From positions 14,102,245 to 14,166,244 of the forward strand of contig QCXZ01000086.1 of NCBI GenBank assembly GCA_025024175.1: a stretch of DNA of 64,000 nt, in the 5' to 3' direction. Under the pieces are notes generated by a model, which did no database searches, had not been told where the DNA came from, and saw only the letters and a list, made by a program, of their open reading frames with translations. The first letter of the stretch is position 1; the number at the start of each line of letters is the position of its first letter. The position numbers and the translations under genes were made by a program. Positions 1-11,544 of this stretch are shown piece by piece. Source of the DNA: Rhyzopertha dominica (Eukaryota > Arthropoda > Insecta > Coleoptera > Bostrichidae).

Positions 1-1110
1 GGGCACCATTTTACCGCTTGCATCTTTCAAACCGGTGAAATAACGCGGTGTACCGTATACGGGCAGGTAAATTTCGGTGCAAATTTGGCGGCAAACCCCT
101 GAGCTCCGGATGAGAGCGGGTGCTCTCTTTCCAGTACCTTGTCCCCAACCCGACATCGCCATTCTCGCCGCCTGATATTATAATGATAACTCTGGGCGGT
201 GAAGGCGCGGGCTAAGTCAATCTCACTAGTCGGTAAATGTCTTGAAGTCGGTTGCGGTGGTTTTGTCGGTGCTCTTCAGTCTCGACGGGGTTCATACCGG
301 GAGTGCTCTGGCATTCTCGGTATATGCTTCCTGGTAGCTCATATTCCCGGTCATAGTTTAGGAATGCGGGAGAATATGCGGTGCTTTCGTCTTGCACGCT
401 GTTGATAGCCATGGTTAGTGACTGTAGATGCTGGTCCTATTTCCGGTGGTCGGCCTCGCAAAATTGTGCGATCTTGGTCTTGATAGTACGGTTTGCTCCA
501 TCGACTGGATTGTTCTGGGGCGTGTACGGTGGGGTAAAACAATGCGTAATACTGAATAGTTGCTTAAAATTTCGGCTGTCATATTGGACGCCGTTGTCGG
601 AGATGAGCGTCTTCGGAGTTCCGAAGTTCCTTAAACAACGCCTGGCTTACGGTGGCGGCGGCTCTGCGGAGAGCTTTCGCTTGTACCCACTTGGTGAAAC
701 GGTACTGGAACATGACAATGTATCGGTTGCCCCGTGCAGAGCGGGGCAGCGGGCCTATCAGGTCGGTACTAACGGTTGCTCACGGAAANCGATTTGGCGT
801 CGGTTGAAGGAGCCCTGGGTTTTTCTGCTGCGACACTGAAACGCTGGCAGTGTAAGAACCCTCTGACATACTTGACGGCATCGGGCGATCGTTTTGGCGA
901 TTCCCAGGTGTCCGGCGGTCGGTGCGGCGTGGTTTTCGTACGCACAATTTCCATTGGTCCGATAGTTCAGCCTCTTTTAGCTGGTTGTCGAAAAAGTAAC
1001 GGTATAGCAGGTCATTGATGACACGGTAGCCCGGGAATTGATCCGGGTGCTGGCTGGCTTCGGTGCTTCGGCGTCTGTACCAGGAGCAGTTTTGTTGATC
1101 ATCGTCAGCG
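1..1110 (-). pseudogene. Ty3/gypsy integrase remnant (copy A)
   Basis: Minus-strand reading in several frames gives pieces of a gypsy integrase in the expected order. A zinc-binding region with Cys-x2-type pairs lies around 780-1020. A core follows at about 330-770. A post-core piece containing DESTAYSPAFLNY sits near 330-410. A basic C-terminal module (RRREWRCRVGDKV) runs towards base 1, where the window cuts it off. At least three frame changes and an N at 789 mean it cannot make a working enzyme as assembled. It continues the RT-RNase H block at 1140-2420, so it is the 3' part of the same pol gene. Identification as integrase is from order and motifs, not from a search. Confidence 0.8.
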
Positions 1111-1139
1111 GTTCTACTCTGTTCTGGAAGTTCGGTTAC

Positions 1140-2420
1140 CCCAACCTCGGTGGCTGGCAGCGGGTCCCTTGATAGTGTGTCGGCTACTTCGTTAAGAACC
1201 CCCTTTCGGTATTTGATGTTGAAGTCGTACTGATAAAGGAATGCGCTCCAGCGGGCGAGTCTTCCTGATGGGCTCTTTATGGAGTTCAGCCACTTCAGGC
1301 ACTGATGGTTGGAGACTACGGTAAACTTGTCCAAGTATGGTCGCATCTTGTTGATGCCCCAAACGATAGCGAGACATTTTTTCTCCATTACGGAATAGTT
1401 TCGTTTGGCGGGNTTCAAGGTACGGCTGGCGTAGGTTACCTTATCGCCTTCCTCGGTTGTCTGTGTCAGGGCGGCCCCGATGCCATAATCAGAAATCCGG
1501 GCAGACCAAGACTGGGGCTTCAGTAAACCTTCGCTTAACGGCGTTGAATGCTTCTTCTTGGGCCTGAGTCCAGTTCATGGCTGTTTCTTGCGTAATAACC
1601 GGGTGAGCGGGGCCACTAACTCGGAGAACGTCGGAATGAATCTTCGGTACCACGAGGCGACGCCTAGAAATCGCCGTAATATTTTGACATTCCTCGGTGA
1701 CGATATACTGCGGATCGTTTCGATTCCATCGCTTACAACATGCCCCAAGTATTTTATAGGCTTTTTGCAGAAGTGGCACTTCTAGTGGTCGATCTTCAAC
1801 TTGGCGACTCGCAGGCGTCGGAAAACTTCCTGCAGATGTCGGAGGTGTTCCTCGAAAGTCTTTCTTAAGACGATTATGTCATCCAGATATGCGAATGCGC
1901 ACGGTTCCATATCTGGGCCTATTATTGTGTCTAGAAGTCTCTGAAAAGTGGCCGGGCGGAATGAAGGCCGAATGGTAAAACCTTAAAATGGAATAGACCC
2001 TTTCTGATACGGTAAAAGAGGTAACCGGTCTACTGTTCTTGTCTAGCGGTATTTGCCAGTAGCCCTGCTTGAGGTCCAGACTGGAGATGTAAGGGGCTTC
2101 TCGTAGACGGTCCAAGATGGCGGAGATATATGGCAGCGGATAGGCCTCATTCTCGGATACTTGGTTGACTGCGAAAGTCAATGCAGAACCTTGGACTGCC
2201 ATCCTATTGGACGGATCGGTGATATCCTCTTCTAACATTCTATCCACTTCGGCGTTAATAACCTCCTGCACCTTAGGGTTCTGTGGCCGGTATCGTTGCT
2301 CAATCGGTGTCTTGGATGTTACTCTTATCTGGTGCTGAAACATGTCGGTGGGTCCCTTTACTTGCTCGAATAACGGAAGTTCTTCGGCGAGGATTTCTTC
2401 CAGTCTACGGTGTTCGGACG
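1140..2420 (-). pseudogene. Ty3/gypsy reverse transcriptase-RNase H remnant (copy A)
   Basis: The RT part (about 1790-2400) shows the fingers/palm order of gypsy RTs: SSLDLKQGYWQIPL near 2055-2110 and the catalytic YLDD at 1878-1889. The RNase H part (1140-1500) carries the KRNYSVMEKKCLAIVWGINK stretch and ends in VADTLSRDP, the usual gypsy end of RNase H before integrase. Frameshifts near 1970, 1800 and 1490 split it. Neighbours on both sides (protease at 2440-2765, integrase at 1-1110) are in canonical gypsy order. The family is certain; the exact lineage is not. Confidence 0.88.
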
Positions 2421-2439
2421 GTGAGAGCGGATCGGAGTC

Positions 2440-2765
2440 CTGGACGTAAAAGGGCGCTGTTATCGGTGTGGTTGTCCTCGGTGGTGGATCGGAGAGATAT
2501 GCGATTTCAGTGGAATACGAATACTGACTGGCAGTTCATATATAGGTTTATAGTTCGTAGCAGATCCATCCCTAGCAAGACCTCGCATGTCATTCGTGGT
2601 ATGTGCAGAAATAGGTGTTGCCGGACCCCGCTGTCTATCCTTACTTCCGATTGATAGGCCTTGCTGATGGGAATCCGTCGTCCATCGATTACTCTGACGG
2701 ATGTACATGCGGTGTTCGGGCAGCATGTTTCGATGCAGCCAGTAAAAACGTAAAAACTTCAATTA
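2440..2765 (-). pseudogene. Retropepsin-like protease remnant (copy A)
   Basis: Immediately upstream of the copy A RT on the minus strand, one frame contains an LLGMD motif near 2565-2585. This is the C-terminal signature of retropepsins, where the second hydrophobic-hydrophobic-Gly sequence sits before the RT. I could not find a clear DTG/DSG active-site triad in the remaining N-terminal part, so either the catalytic half is lost or it lies in a degraded frame. Position in the pol order supports the assignment. Nothing gag-like was recognised upstream, so the element is truncated at about 2765. Confidence 0.55.
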
Positions 2766-2827
2766 AACTTTGCCGTATTTTATATGGCACACCGGTCGAC
2801 TGCTTTCTATGCGATCAGCTTATCGTC

Positions 2828-3720
2828 CTAGCGCGCGTAAATATTAATTTGTATCGCCAATGCTTCCTTTTCGTTTCTGGCTTTTGAATAATAATTACTC
2901 ATGAGCCAAATTCGAGTGCTGATCCAGCGGAGGAGGCGGTTGGTTTTCCTTTGGAAATGGTATGACAGATTCAATCGCGTTCGGTTCCACAAACCCATAT
3001 ACAAAAATGAAGGCGCATAACCTGTACTTTCATGCACATATTATTGAGGCATTTTTCGACATCATTTATTACAAATGCCCAGCGCGAATGTTTGGTAAAG
3101 CATAAAGCTCGCAATAAACTACCTATCTCTTTGTTAACGCCTTCGGTTGGATTACCTTGCAGATAGCATACGGAAGTATGTAACACTTGAATGTTATTTT
3201 CTTCAAGATGTTTCTTCCACAATTTAGAATGGAACTGATTTCCATTATCTGCCAAAACAGCAACGGGTTTTAATACATCTATACAGAAAGAATTAAGCTA
3301 CCGATTTACGATTGCTCTGGTTGTGGCACGCTTCAGGGGAAACAAACGGGAATATTTCGAAAAGGAATCCTGAATTACTAGTAAGTATATAACACCACCA
3401 CGTGAAAGGACCCATAAGATCTAAACATACTAATTCACTAGGTTGTTTGCCGATTACCGACTTTTCGCTTTCGGTGATCGTCTAGAACTCCGTCACTTAT
3501 CACTTCCAAAATGCTGCTGCAACTTCGCCTTCCCTTCGTGGTTTGTAGGCGATGATAAAGCACCTGTCTTCGCTATTTCACCGATACGCCGTATTGTTTT
3601 GATTTTATTCAGCCCGCACTTTGAGCGCCAATTGCAAAGCTTCTTTAATCTCAGGGTGAATAAGGGTTTCGGCGGAATTGAAACAAGTACACGTGGAAAC
3701 TAAACAGTACCTATTTTTAA
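2828..3720 (-). pseudogene. Ty3/gypsy integrase fragment (copy B)
   Basis: A second integrase, unrelated in sequence to copy A, reads down the minus strand. A start-of-core piece (SELVCLDLMGPF) sits near 3410-3450. The second catalytic Asp is in ADNGNQFHSKLWKKH near 3215-3255. The region of the third acidic residue is NPTEGVNKEIG, where the Glu is kept. The post-core piece STGYAPSFLYMG is near 2990-3030. Stops and frameshifts are frequent between these pieces. No RT or LTR accompanies it, so it is an orphan fragment abutting copy A. It resembles the gypsy integrases commonly annotated as K02A2.6-like in insects. Confidence 0.75.
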
Positions 3721-3931
3721 AACTGAATCACAGCTTCCCTTTATAATTATTCGCAGAAGTACTAGAACATTAAGCGTGGAACCACCGTTCTGTTGTCGAT
3801 TGCACTGGCACCGACCTGCTTCTCCGTTCACACACACTACCCTCTAGGTTTTGGTGGTTTCTGCCGCGCCGGCAAAACTCAAGATTCCCTCTCTCACTTC
3901 CTTACATTCCCCACTGCACAATTTCGCACCG

Positions 3932-4450
3932 CTAAACACGGGCGCGCAGCATACAATCTGAACAGTTTTTCACTTTAGATAAGACATTTCGTAGCACATA
4001 ATATAAACACTCGTCATCTACATCACCACTAAAAACACAACTGTTTGTTGAATTAAAATTGAGATTGATGCAGTAAATGTTCCCTTTGATCAACAAAATA
4101 ATTGCCGTGCCAAATTTGCGATTCATACTGAGCCTTAAGAGTCTTAATGCAGTTTTAAAGTCTCTTGCTCCGAAGATTGGTCTCCTGCTCGTAACAGCTG
4201 AAAACAGATTTTCAATAGTGTCTTGGGTAAAACGTCCAAGCAATAGAAATCGAAAATGTTGTTTATATATATTCACTTCCAAATCGAGTGCAGTATGTGA
4301 TGCCAAAAGCAGGCCCCTTTGGAATGGCATCAATTTGTTTTTCACATGGAGACCTCTGGTAATATCCATAAATCCTCTCACAAATTATACCGTTTCATCA
4401 TGTTTCGCCATATTTTGTTCACTTAGATTTTTGAATGACGCCCTGTCGTA
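3932..4450 (-). pseudogene. P-element/THAP9-type transposase C-terminal fragment
   Basis: The longest minus frame (149 codons at 3932-4381) contains FTQDTIENLFSAVTSRRP followed by a segment rich in Ala and Leu. This corresponds to the conserved 'Q-D-x-x-E-N-x-F-x-x-R' block near the end of P-element and THAP9 transposases, which holds the last acidic residue of the RNase H-like catalytic core. The N-terminal THAP domain and the rest of the core are absent here. A separate core fragment of the same superfamily lies at 41538-41943. Upstream sequence to about 4450 still looks related but frame-broken. Confidence 0.72.
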
Positions 4451-4532
4451 ATGCTAAACCATTTAAATAGCTGGTTAATAAACCAGGCTGTTGTCTCATA
4501 TTTTTTGCCCATTTGTCCTTTGGTGATGTAGT

Positions 4533-4556
4533 ATCTATCTATCTATCTATCTATCT
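4533..4556. repeat. (ATCT)n tail of a LINE
   Basis: About six ATCT units directly follow, in minus-strand sense, the end of the non-LTR ORF at 4557-5750. Short tandem repeats instead of poly(A) are a known 3' terminus of several LINE clades, so this is probably the retrotransposed 3' end rather than an independent microsatellite. Confidence 0.7.
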
Positions 4557-5750
4557 TCTGCGGTGCGACCCTGCAAATGGGGCGGGGCGCTGCACTTAGA
4601 CCTTTCGATCCATTGTGCCCGCACCGTAGCTGAGAAGAGTCCTGCCTTCTCAAAGAAGTGCAGTATCTCTTTCCAAGGTAATCTATAAAGATCTTCAGTC
4701 TTAATAAATTGAGACCCAAATTCTCCAAACCTTTTGCCCCCCAGCGGTCCGCAGTTGGTAAGGAGGTGAATCGGAGTTTCTTTTCTTCTGAGCAGAACCT
4801 ACAGGTGCTGCTTTCCACTGCACCCATATTATATAGGTGTTTATTGAGCTGGCAGTGTCCCATAAGGACACCCACCACTAATCGCAATTGAGAACGACTC
4901 CGGCTTAAAAGCCATTTGCGTTCCTGGGCAAGCGTAGGTCCAGTGATGAAGGCCCTAGATTGCCTCAGTTCCGGCGCGTCTTCCCAATACAGGTAAAACT
5001 GACGACCAAGCCACTTTGTGATCTCGGCCCTCAGTCTGCTTTCTGGAATGGCGATGGAAGGTTGTGGTCCGAGATAACATGCGGACGCCGCCTTCTTCGA
5101 TAATTCATCAGCCATTTCGTTGCCTTCAATGCCTGCATGAGCTGGCACCCAAATCAAGTTAACTCGATTATGTTGGGCCAACCTTACTAATGTGTTACGA
5201 CAGTCCAGTAAAAGGCCGGAGCGCACCCTAACACAGGTAAGCGCTCGAAGTGCCGCCTGGCTATCGCAGCAAATGTAGATATGCAGTCCGGAATACCCTC
5301 TTCTGAGGTTCTCATGAGCACATGCCAGAATTGCATATATTTCCGCTTGGAATTCGCTAGGGTACTCTCCTAGTGACAAACTGAGTTGCACCCTCGGAGA
5401 TGTACCACATACTCCCGCGCCTGTGCCTGTGTCCATTTTAGATCCATCTGTGTACCAGATGAGTCCTTGTGGCACAAGCATGTTTTCACCATTCAGAAAC
5501 CACTCCTCTTTATCGGGGATAACGATTCTGTATGGTGTGTTAAAACACATAGTTGTGTTAATCCTATCTCTTGTCATTGAGAGAATAGCTTGATCTCCGG
5601 TCGGTACAGAGAGCGCTATACGGTGCCCTTCTCCCCCAGACTTCCAATTACCTAACCCCTGTAATCTAAAGGTCGCTTTCCGGGCTTCATACTCTACCCT
5701 TACGTGTAGAGGTTCCAGTCCCAGATGCAGTAGGTGTCGTTCTCATACCA
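4557..5750 (-). pseudogene. Non-LTR retrotransposon 3' end: RNase H and C-terminal Cys/His region
   Basis: A 344-codon frame (4543-5577) starts a little inside the coding region, which extends to about 5750. It holds a type I RNase H domain: GLIWYTDGSKM near residues 38-48, SEFQAEIYAILACAHENL, ICCDSQAALRAL, and VPAHAGIEGNEMADELSKKA with the last catalytic Asp. A C-terminal Cys pair (STCRFCSEEKK) follows, which is the LINE zinc-finger region. The frame slips near 4800, and the sequence after that makes sense only in another frame. RNase H at the C-terminus limits it to RNase H-bearing LINE clades (R1, LOA, I and relatives). RT and endonuclease are missing, which is typical 5' truncation. Confidence 0.85.
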
Positions 5751-5840
5751 CCGGTTATCATAAGACAGCCAAGTCGTTGAATTTGTGCTAATGCCTTCCT
5801 GATATTGCAATTCTTATTATTTATGTTTTGGCTCATTCAT

Positions 5841-6448
5841 TCACGCATATTTTGAATTCTTGTAAATCATGGGATTGCTGATATTTTTTAAATAGCGTAG
5901 ATTGTTTGATTTGCCAATCACAAGTTCATTCAGTTTATGTAAGGCTGTTGCGTTTGCACAGCCAAGAAGTGTTAACAGTTGTTTGGCAATTTTCAAACCA
6001 GGTGCAGTTTTTTCACTAAGTGCAACGTATGCATTTTCAGGCAGCATTTTCCAATATAGACCTGTCTCGTCTGCATTGTAGAGTTTGTTGTCACAAAATC
6101 CAAAATCATCGATCACTTTCTGCAATTTTTCTTTAAAAGGATCAACAAGTTCTGGTTGGGATAATTGCTTTTAAATCGTTGCAAAAACCCGTCACTTACT
6201 AAAAATTGTACATTGCTTGTTGGATTTAAGCTTGAATACAAGTCCAGTGCTTTTTGTTTTATAATATCCCTAGTAACTGGTAAATGTCTCACGTTGTTTA
6301 AAAACCATTTGTACAATATCTTCTCCATCTTTGACAACACAGAGGTTTTTAAAGTACACTTTTTATCTGGCTTTAATGTGTGGCTGACAGTAGTAAGTTT
6401 TATCCCTCCTGTTACGCTTTTTACACCATTATCACATTTTCCTTGCAA
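5841..6448 (-). pseudogene. Pogo/Tigger-type transposase fragment
   Basis: Two overlapping minus frames join across a frameshift near 6115-6125. The upstream one (6113-6448) resembles the helix-turn-helix/CENP-B-like DNA-binding region: KMEKILYKWFLNNVRH, then a KQKALDLYSSL helix. The downstream one (5841-6125) starts the DDE core with LYNADETGLYWKMLPE, whose Asp is the first catalytic residue, followed by KTAPGLKIAKQLLTLLGCAN. It stops before the second Asp, so the protein is truncated to about half. The family (Tc1/mariner superfamily, pogo group, including jerky/Tigger relatives) is clear. No terminal inverted repeats were recognised. Confidence 0.82.
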
Positions 6449-7386
6449 TTTTATTTAAGTTTAGGTGTCGAACACTGCCCATACGATTTATTGAAGCTAT
6501 AGCTGTTATATAATCTATTCTAATAGATATATCACAATTTGAACAACAACGATCAAAACATTTTATTGCATAAACGTATATATGTCTATTTATTTCTAAT
6601 GAAGGCCAGAAAGCTTGAGTTCTCACTCCATGACAAAAAAATGTTTCATGTCTTATCAATTTTGCTTTTATGATGCCGCCATCAAATTTTAGTTTCTTGA
6701 TTTCACCGTGATGTTTGTTGCATGACGTATGAATATAAATTTACGTGTTAAGTCAACAAAGCTCGCAATCGTGTTAATGACATACACGAAGTGAATTATG
6801 AATCACTGAAAAACTGACACTGGAAATACGAACTGTCCAAATTTGCTTTTTTGCTAAATTGGACGCACATAACGTCCCAAAACTAATTTACACCCAACAG
6901 CATGTCAATTTTATTGCGAATATGAAACTGTGGTTAAGATAATTTAATATTAGGTGGAATTGATAAAGAAAATATATCTGTTTTGATATAAGCAAGCTGT
7001 TTTGTGATTTTTGTGCGACGCATTCTGTACTTATTACCGTTTTTGTGTATTAAATCTATTGATAGTAATGCTAATTTGCCTACTTGGCAAATCGAGAATG
7101 TTCTTGAATAATAAATGTACATTGCGAGCCAGAGTCGAGCAGTGCACGGACATGTGGTTTATTATGTTTAGAGCTGTTTATGTTTGCTTATGTTTAATTC
7201 GTTACTGGTTGATAAATTCATCTTATCGATCGCTTATTGGCTAGGTTTTTCTTTTGAATATTTATCTTTAATCTCTTCGAAATGTATTAAATTTTTCTGG
7301 CTAGATCAACATTTTTTACAAGATTTAGGAACACAGTTTTACAGTATGTCCTTGCCTTACATAATTCATGCATAACCTCTTCGCTT
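6449..7386. other. AT-rich interval without recognisable gene
   Basis: Only short frames occur here. A 75-codon minus frame (6432-6659) continues from the pogo fragment and has several Cys (CFDRCCSNCD), but matches no domain I know. It may be untranslated or captured sequence of that element. No tandem repeats or long inverted repeats were noticed. Confidence 0.5.
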
Positions 7387-7840
7387 TTACCTTTTCAGAC
7401 CCATCTTGAACGTTTTACTCTGCATATAGTGTTCACCTTTACAACACAAATTCGGAAGTCTTAGCCCCCATCTGGCTGAAAGTTTGCGGTAACCGAGCCG
7501 TTCATGAATTATTTGCCCACTACTACCTACGCTGATGCCCATTTTTTCAGCCATATCGCGTATAGTACTGCGTCGGTCTTCCAAATTGAGTTTTTCTACA
7601 GCGCTGACGTTCTCATCGGTAACACTTGTTTTGGGGCGCCGCGCATGTGGCAAGTGTGCCACCATTTCTCGGCCTTTTCGGAAAGCGGAACACCATACAC
7701 TTGAGTCTTGGAGAGGCACTCATCTCCGAACTGCTCGAGTAATTTTCGATAAATTTCCGCGGATTTTACATTATCGTAGACCAAAGAATGAATAATTATG
7801 TGTTGTGCGACACTAGTACATCCTTCTCGCTCATGGCTAT
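7387..7840 (-). pseudogene. Mariner-type transposase N-terminal fragment
   Basis: Three frame-shifted minus pieces make up a mariner DNA-binding region. The first helix-turn-helix covers VKSAEIYRKLLEQFG then CLSKTQVY. Next comes the linker (HARRPKTSVTDENV, in the position of the family's G-R-P-like AT hook). The second helix-turn-helix is STIRDMAEKMGISVGSSGQI, followed by LGYRKLSARW. The catalytic DDD core is missing, so this is a 5' fragment. The frame break near 7690-7700 separates the two HTH motifs. It is unrelated in sequence to the mariner at 55093-56134. Confidence 0.85.
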
Positions 7841-8278
7841 ACGTACACTAAAAAGTGAGGTTAGGCGGTCACGGCTGTTCTCTACGCTTCGTAACAGACT
7901 AGTCTAACATCCAGTGCAGCCACTTTTACCACACTAAATTTTGCAGGTGTTTATTAAAAAATTCCGGTTTATATTTGAACCACCCTCGTAGTTATAAAAC
8001 TAAAGAATTGAATTGATTAGAACGTTAGATGTAAAAGCGTCTCTCACCCGATTTGCGAGAGCGTGTTTCTACACCGTTAAAGGATTTGGCGGCACTTGCA
8101 GTATCTAGTATCTAGGCTTGCACCTGAATATTCAACAGTTTCACTACCCCTAGGCACTAACTCACATGATGGTGAACCCAGGGTTGTTTGCTGCTCCTCG
8201 TCTCGGTAGATTCGGCTTAACCGCATGGCGTGTTCCTCGTTGATTTGGTACCTCTCATTGTGGTTCGTGGTGCAGATG
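7841..8278. other. No gene recognised
   Basis: About 440 bases between the mariner fragment and the env-like remnant. I see no open frame, repeat or RNA gene that I can support. Confidence 0.5.
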
Positions 8279-9562
8279 TTAAAAAGTGTTCCACAACAGC
8301 CTCTTCTTTTCGGGAAGAATTTTCCAATCTATGGCAACCAGGAACAGTGACACCAGCATCATATTATTATGATTGCGATGAAGATGATTAATAATAAACC
8401 ATGGAGTTTCATAACTCAAGAAAGGTTCATTTATGCTTTTCTGGAAAATTCCATCGAATTGCTCGAGCTTGTGCTGCGAATGTCGTAGTTCGTCCAGGTT
8501 GAGACTATTGATCTCAAATGGGTCCACTTATTTGCTTGATGGTTTAGGAACTTATGCTTTTTGATGCAACAATCATCGCTGCTGAGGGAAAAGTTTGGAA
8601 TATAGTTATTGTGTCATTTGAAGTTTCTGTTAACATGGTGGAGTAAGTGTAACATTTACATTTGGAATTCTATTGAAGATACCAGTGCCAGCTATAACTA
8701 TGTCTAGTATTCTGCCGGGCCTTTTATTCTCAGAGGTGATGTAACCAGCAGTTCTGTGAGTGGTTATGAATAACCAAGAGTTGATGAGAGAGGGTGCCAA
8801 ATTTCGAAATTTGCTTTGATTATATGTGTAGGAATGTCCTCTGGAATGCTGTCAGAAATGCGAGTTTTTAGGGTAACTTCGCATATGGGCCTTTCCGCTG
8901 ATAGGTACGTAGAAGGATTGTAACATATGTAGCCCTCTTCCGTTATCTTCTTGCAAGAGGAAATGTCCCTTAATCGACTGTAGTGAGTTTTAGTTGTACT
9001 CAGTAGGAGATACGGATACGAGGGATTTATAAACGAATAAATGCTGCAATTGTAATACTGAGAAGGCAAGCGTAAAATTTTACATAAATTATAAGTTCTT
9101 TCATGAACTAAAGGAATGTTGATTGCTACAATGAGAAGTTCATGATCATATTATTACGGACAATTCCAGAATACTAAAATATTTGTAAATATCATTAAGC
9201 GGAATTGGAAATTGATAGAAGCTAATTTAACTTAAATTAATTAATTCGTTTCTTAAATCCTTTGGAGTAATAAATGACGGAAATAAAGTATTTTGTTCCC
9301 CACGCAATAATGCTGAAACAAGAATATCACATTCTTCATTTAATTCCTGGATCATTTGGGACAAGAGCATTAGATATTCGGTTATTATTTGAGTTCTAGA
9401 AAGAGATACCAAATTAAAAAAAAATGCTGCAGATTTACTAAAAAGATTAAACTTCTTGATATTGGCATTGAATTTATCTTCCTTCAAACGTAACGTCTGT
9501 GCTGATTCATTATAATTTTTAATTGCACTAGAGATTATGTGGATTTGTTGTTTCATTAACAT
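8279..9562 (-). pseudogene. Errantivirus-like envelope (F-type) remnant
   Basis: Three minus frames follow the order of baculovirus-F-like env proteins of insect errantiviruses. 9227-9562 is a helical stretch ending in LVSALLRGEQNTLFP, the mid-protein region after the fusion peptide. 8764-9069 is a Cys-containing segment (ISSCKKITEEGYICY). 8279-8527 ends with a hydrophobic segment (MMLVSLFLVAIDW) suited to a membrane anchor. Frames are broken between the pieces, and no furin-type site or fusion peptide is visible. No matching pol or LTR lies next to it, so it is an orphan fossil. A second, longer env of the same type lies at 35125-36722. Confidence 0.6.
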
Positions 9563-9616
9563 TTATTTGTATATATCTCTTTTCTCCCCTTAGGGACGCC
9601 ACCGTTAGTTTTAATA

Positions 9617-10369
9617 TTATTTTATGACTTCCCTGTATAAGTTATTATTAGAAACATCTTTCTTTAGGATCTGAAATAAACCTATCAATAGGGCAAGCAC
9701 GATACTTGGACCACCGTGTACGTACCGACCACAAAATATATAATGAGCCGTTTCGATGGCAGCGGGTGAACCCTTGGGTGAAGCAAGGTACTGGCAGTTT
9801 GTTCTTAGGCCTACCTTCAAGTTGGACGTCTCGTATTCCTTGACCTGGACTAACGGCCATCGCTTCTTACCTCCCAAGTCGACTGGGCCCCGGTTCTTTA
9901 GACGAAGCTTCAACGCCTCGTGAATGGGATGTCCGAGGAATGTTAGGAACTTGAGGGAGTCCGTCGCCGGACCGGTTTCACGACCGCTGGTATCCGGCTC
10001 CTGAGACGATCTTTCGTCGTGTGTAACCCCTTCCGTTGGTGACGGTGAAACGTCAGCAGAAGGTGATGGGAAGGCGCATACTGGAGACTCCGAGTGCAGG
10101 GAGGATGCGGTATCCTCGTCCGTTGCCCTGCGCGTACACTTACGACCTGTCTCGTCAAAACCCTTCCTGTAGGTGAGGGCTCGTTTCTTCCTGCTTGGCA
10201 TCTTTAGCCTAATCCGGTCAGTAGCAAAGGTGGAGGACAATGCACTTGTGAGATGTGAAACAACACCTGGGGAGCAGTATACCAAAAGAAATAAACATGA
10301 GAAACGCATAATAATTTGACGCGGCACCCTGCGATTGCCCTCCCTTGAACAATGAGACAGTGAAGTCAT
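9617..10369 (-). CDS. Unassigned ORF, 250 codons
   Basis: This is the longest frame in its neighbourhood. It begins with a hydrophobic stretch after a basic region. The later Met in KMPSRKKRALTYRKGFD (about 10200) is an alternative and perhaps better start, giving about 195 residues. The middle is Ser/Pro/Glu-rich and low in complexity. The C-terminal third (GGKKRWPLVQVKEYET and beyond) looks globular. No catalytic or zinc motif is evident, and I do not recognise a family. It lies between an env remnant and the R1-type LINE, so it may be a transposon accessory ORF. It could also be a chance frame in GC-richer DNA. Confidence 0.3.
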   Translation of the reverse strand: MTSLSHCSREGNRRVPRQIIMRFSCLFLLVYCSPGVVSHLTSALSSTFATDRIRLKMPSRKKRALTYRKGFDETGRKCTRRATDEDTASSLHSESPVCAFPSPSADVSPSPTEGVTHDERSSQEPDTSGRETGPATDSLKFLTFLGHPIHEALKLRLKNRGPVDLGGKKRWPLVQVKEYETSNLKVGLRTNCQYLASPKGSPAAIETAHYIFCGRYVHGGPSIVLALLIGLFQILKKDVSNNNLYREVIK

Positions 10370-10436
10370 TAGAAAAATGAGCGGCCATGATTGAAAAAGG
10401 GAGCCTTAAGAAAATGGCGTCCTTGCAGAATTTCAA

Positions 10437-11134
10437 GCCACGACATTAATGTTGTAGAAATACTCACCTGCATACGGTATAAAGATGCAACGGGTAGCTA
10501 CGCCTTCTCAAAGGGACGGTGATGCAGCTCCGGACACACAATAGAAGGTCAAGACATAAAACGATAGCCAAAGTAACGCCAAGAAACTTAATGGCAACCG
10601 TATGTTCCGAAATGAGCAAACGAAAATCATGGCCGCACCAAACGGTCGAGCGGTGAACCCGCGGATTTGATTCTCGGTTCGGAATCGGAATCGACCAAAT
10701 GCGATTTTAAAAATAAATTAAAATTTTTATTGGCACGCCGCCAAACGGTACATCGTCAAACGAAACCGGTCGGCGTTTGTTTCAGCGAGTGTTGGCGCGT
10801 TGCCGCGATGGTCGGCGTCGATTCCGAGAACGGATTCTTTCGATTCCCATCAGAAGTATCGGAACGGAAATCGACTTTTCTTTTTCTGCGGTTGTCCAGC
10901 TCTATCGCGAAGCGGGATGACGGAGGAAGCCCGTTCGACCTACGTTGCCAGACGTAGAGAGAAAACGTACGTGGGCGATCCTTCGTCCCCCGGGCTTCGG
11001 GGACGCCCAGGAAATCTGGGCAACGCGCTCGGGGCGCCACCAAGTGGCCGTCCCCCGACCTACCGGGGCGTTTCTCCGTGTCNCNCGCACGATGAGACGC
11101 CGCAAATCNCCGGTTTTGGCGAGGTTTCTCCGTN
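10437..11134. other. GC-rich interval, probable target of the R1-type LINE
   Basis: From about 10640 to 11134 the DNA is much richer in G+C than its surroundings and contains several Ns. The same composition resumes at 17251-17370, on the far side of the LINE, so the two were probably contiguous before insertion. Overlapping short frames on both strands are mutually exclusive and none has a domain, so I do not call a gene. Confidence 0.45.
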
Positions 11135-11544
11135 GGGGACATTTTTTTTTTCATTTAGTACCATAACTTATGTAGCTTGTTACCTGAATTTAAAAACAAG
11201 CCGTTTTATCCCTATCTGTTACATTTCTAACCTGCGAGTTACGGTGGCGCACTTAGCCGTACCTGGGATTTTTATTTCGCCTCAGGGGCGTCACCCAGGT
11301 ATCGTTGCCCGTCCCTACCACGGGAAGGTGGCGCTTAAAAGTTGTTAAACCGTACCCTATTAATTTTCCATTTTATATTTAATCTAATGGTAAATAATAT
11401 TTATCGCTATCTTACCTAACTTAAACCTAAAGTCGTTCCCAGTGAGCGCCGGCTTTCCAGGACTATAAGTCCGGTCCTTGGCCCCCACTTTGTCAGTTTT
11501 GTTTCGTTCTGGCTATTCCAGACGGGTCACCCTTTCAGGTGACT

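Noticed and set aside
10667..11348. Overlapping plus-strand ORFs in the GC-rich block
   Set aside because: Frames on both strands overlap each other, contain Ns and have no domain.
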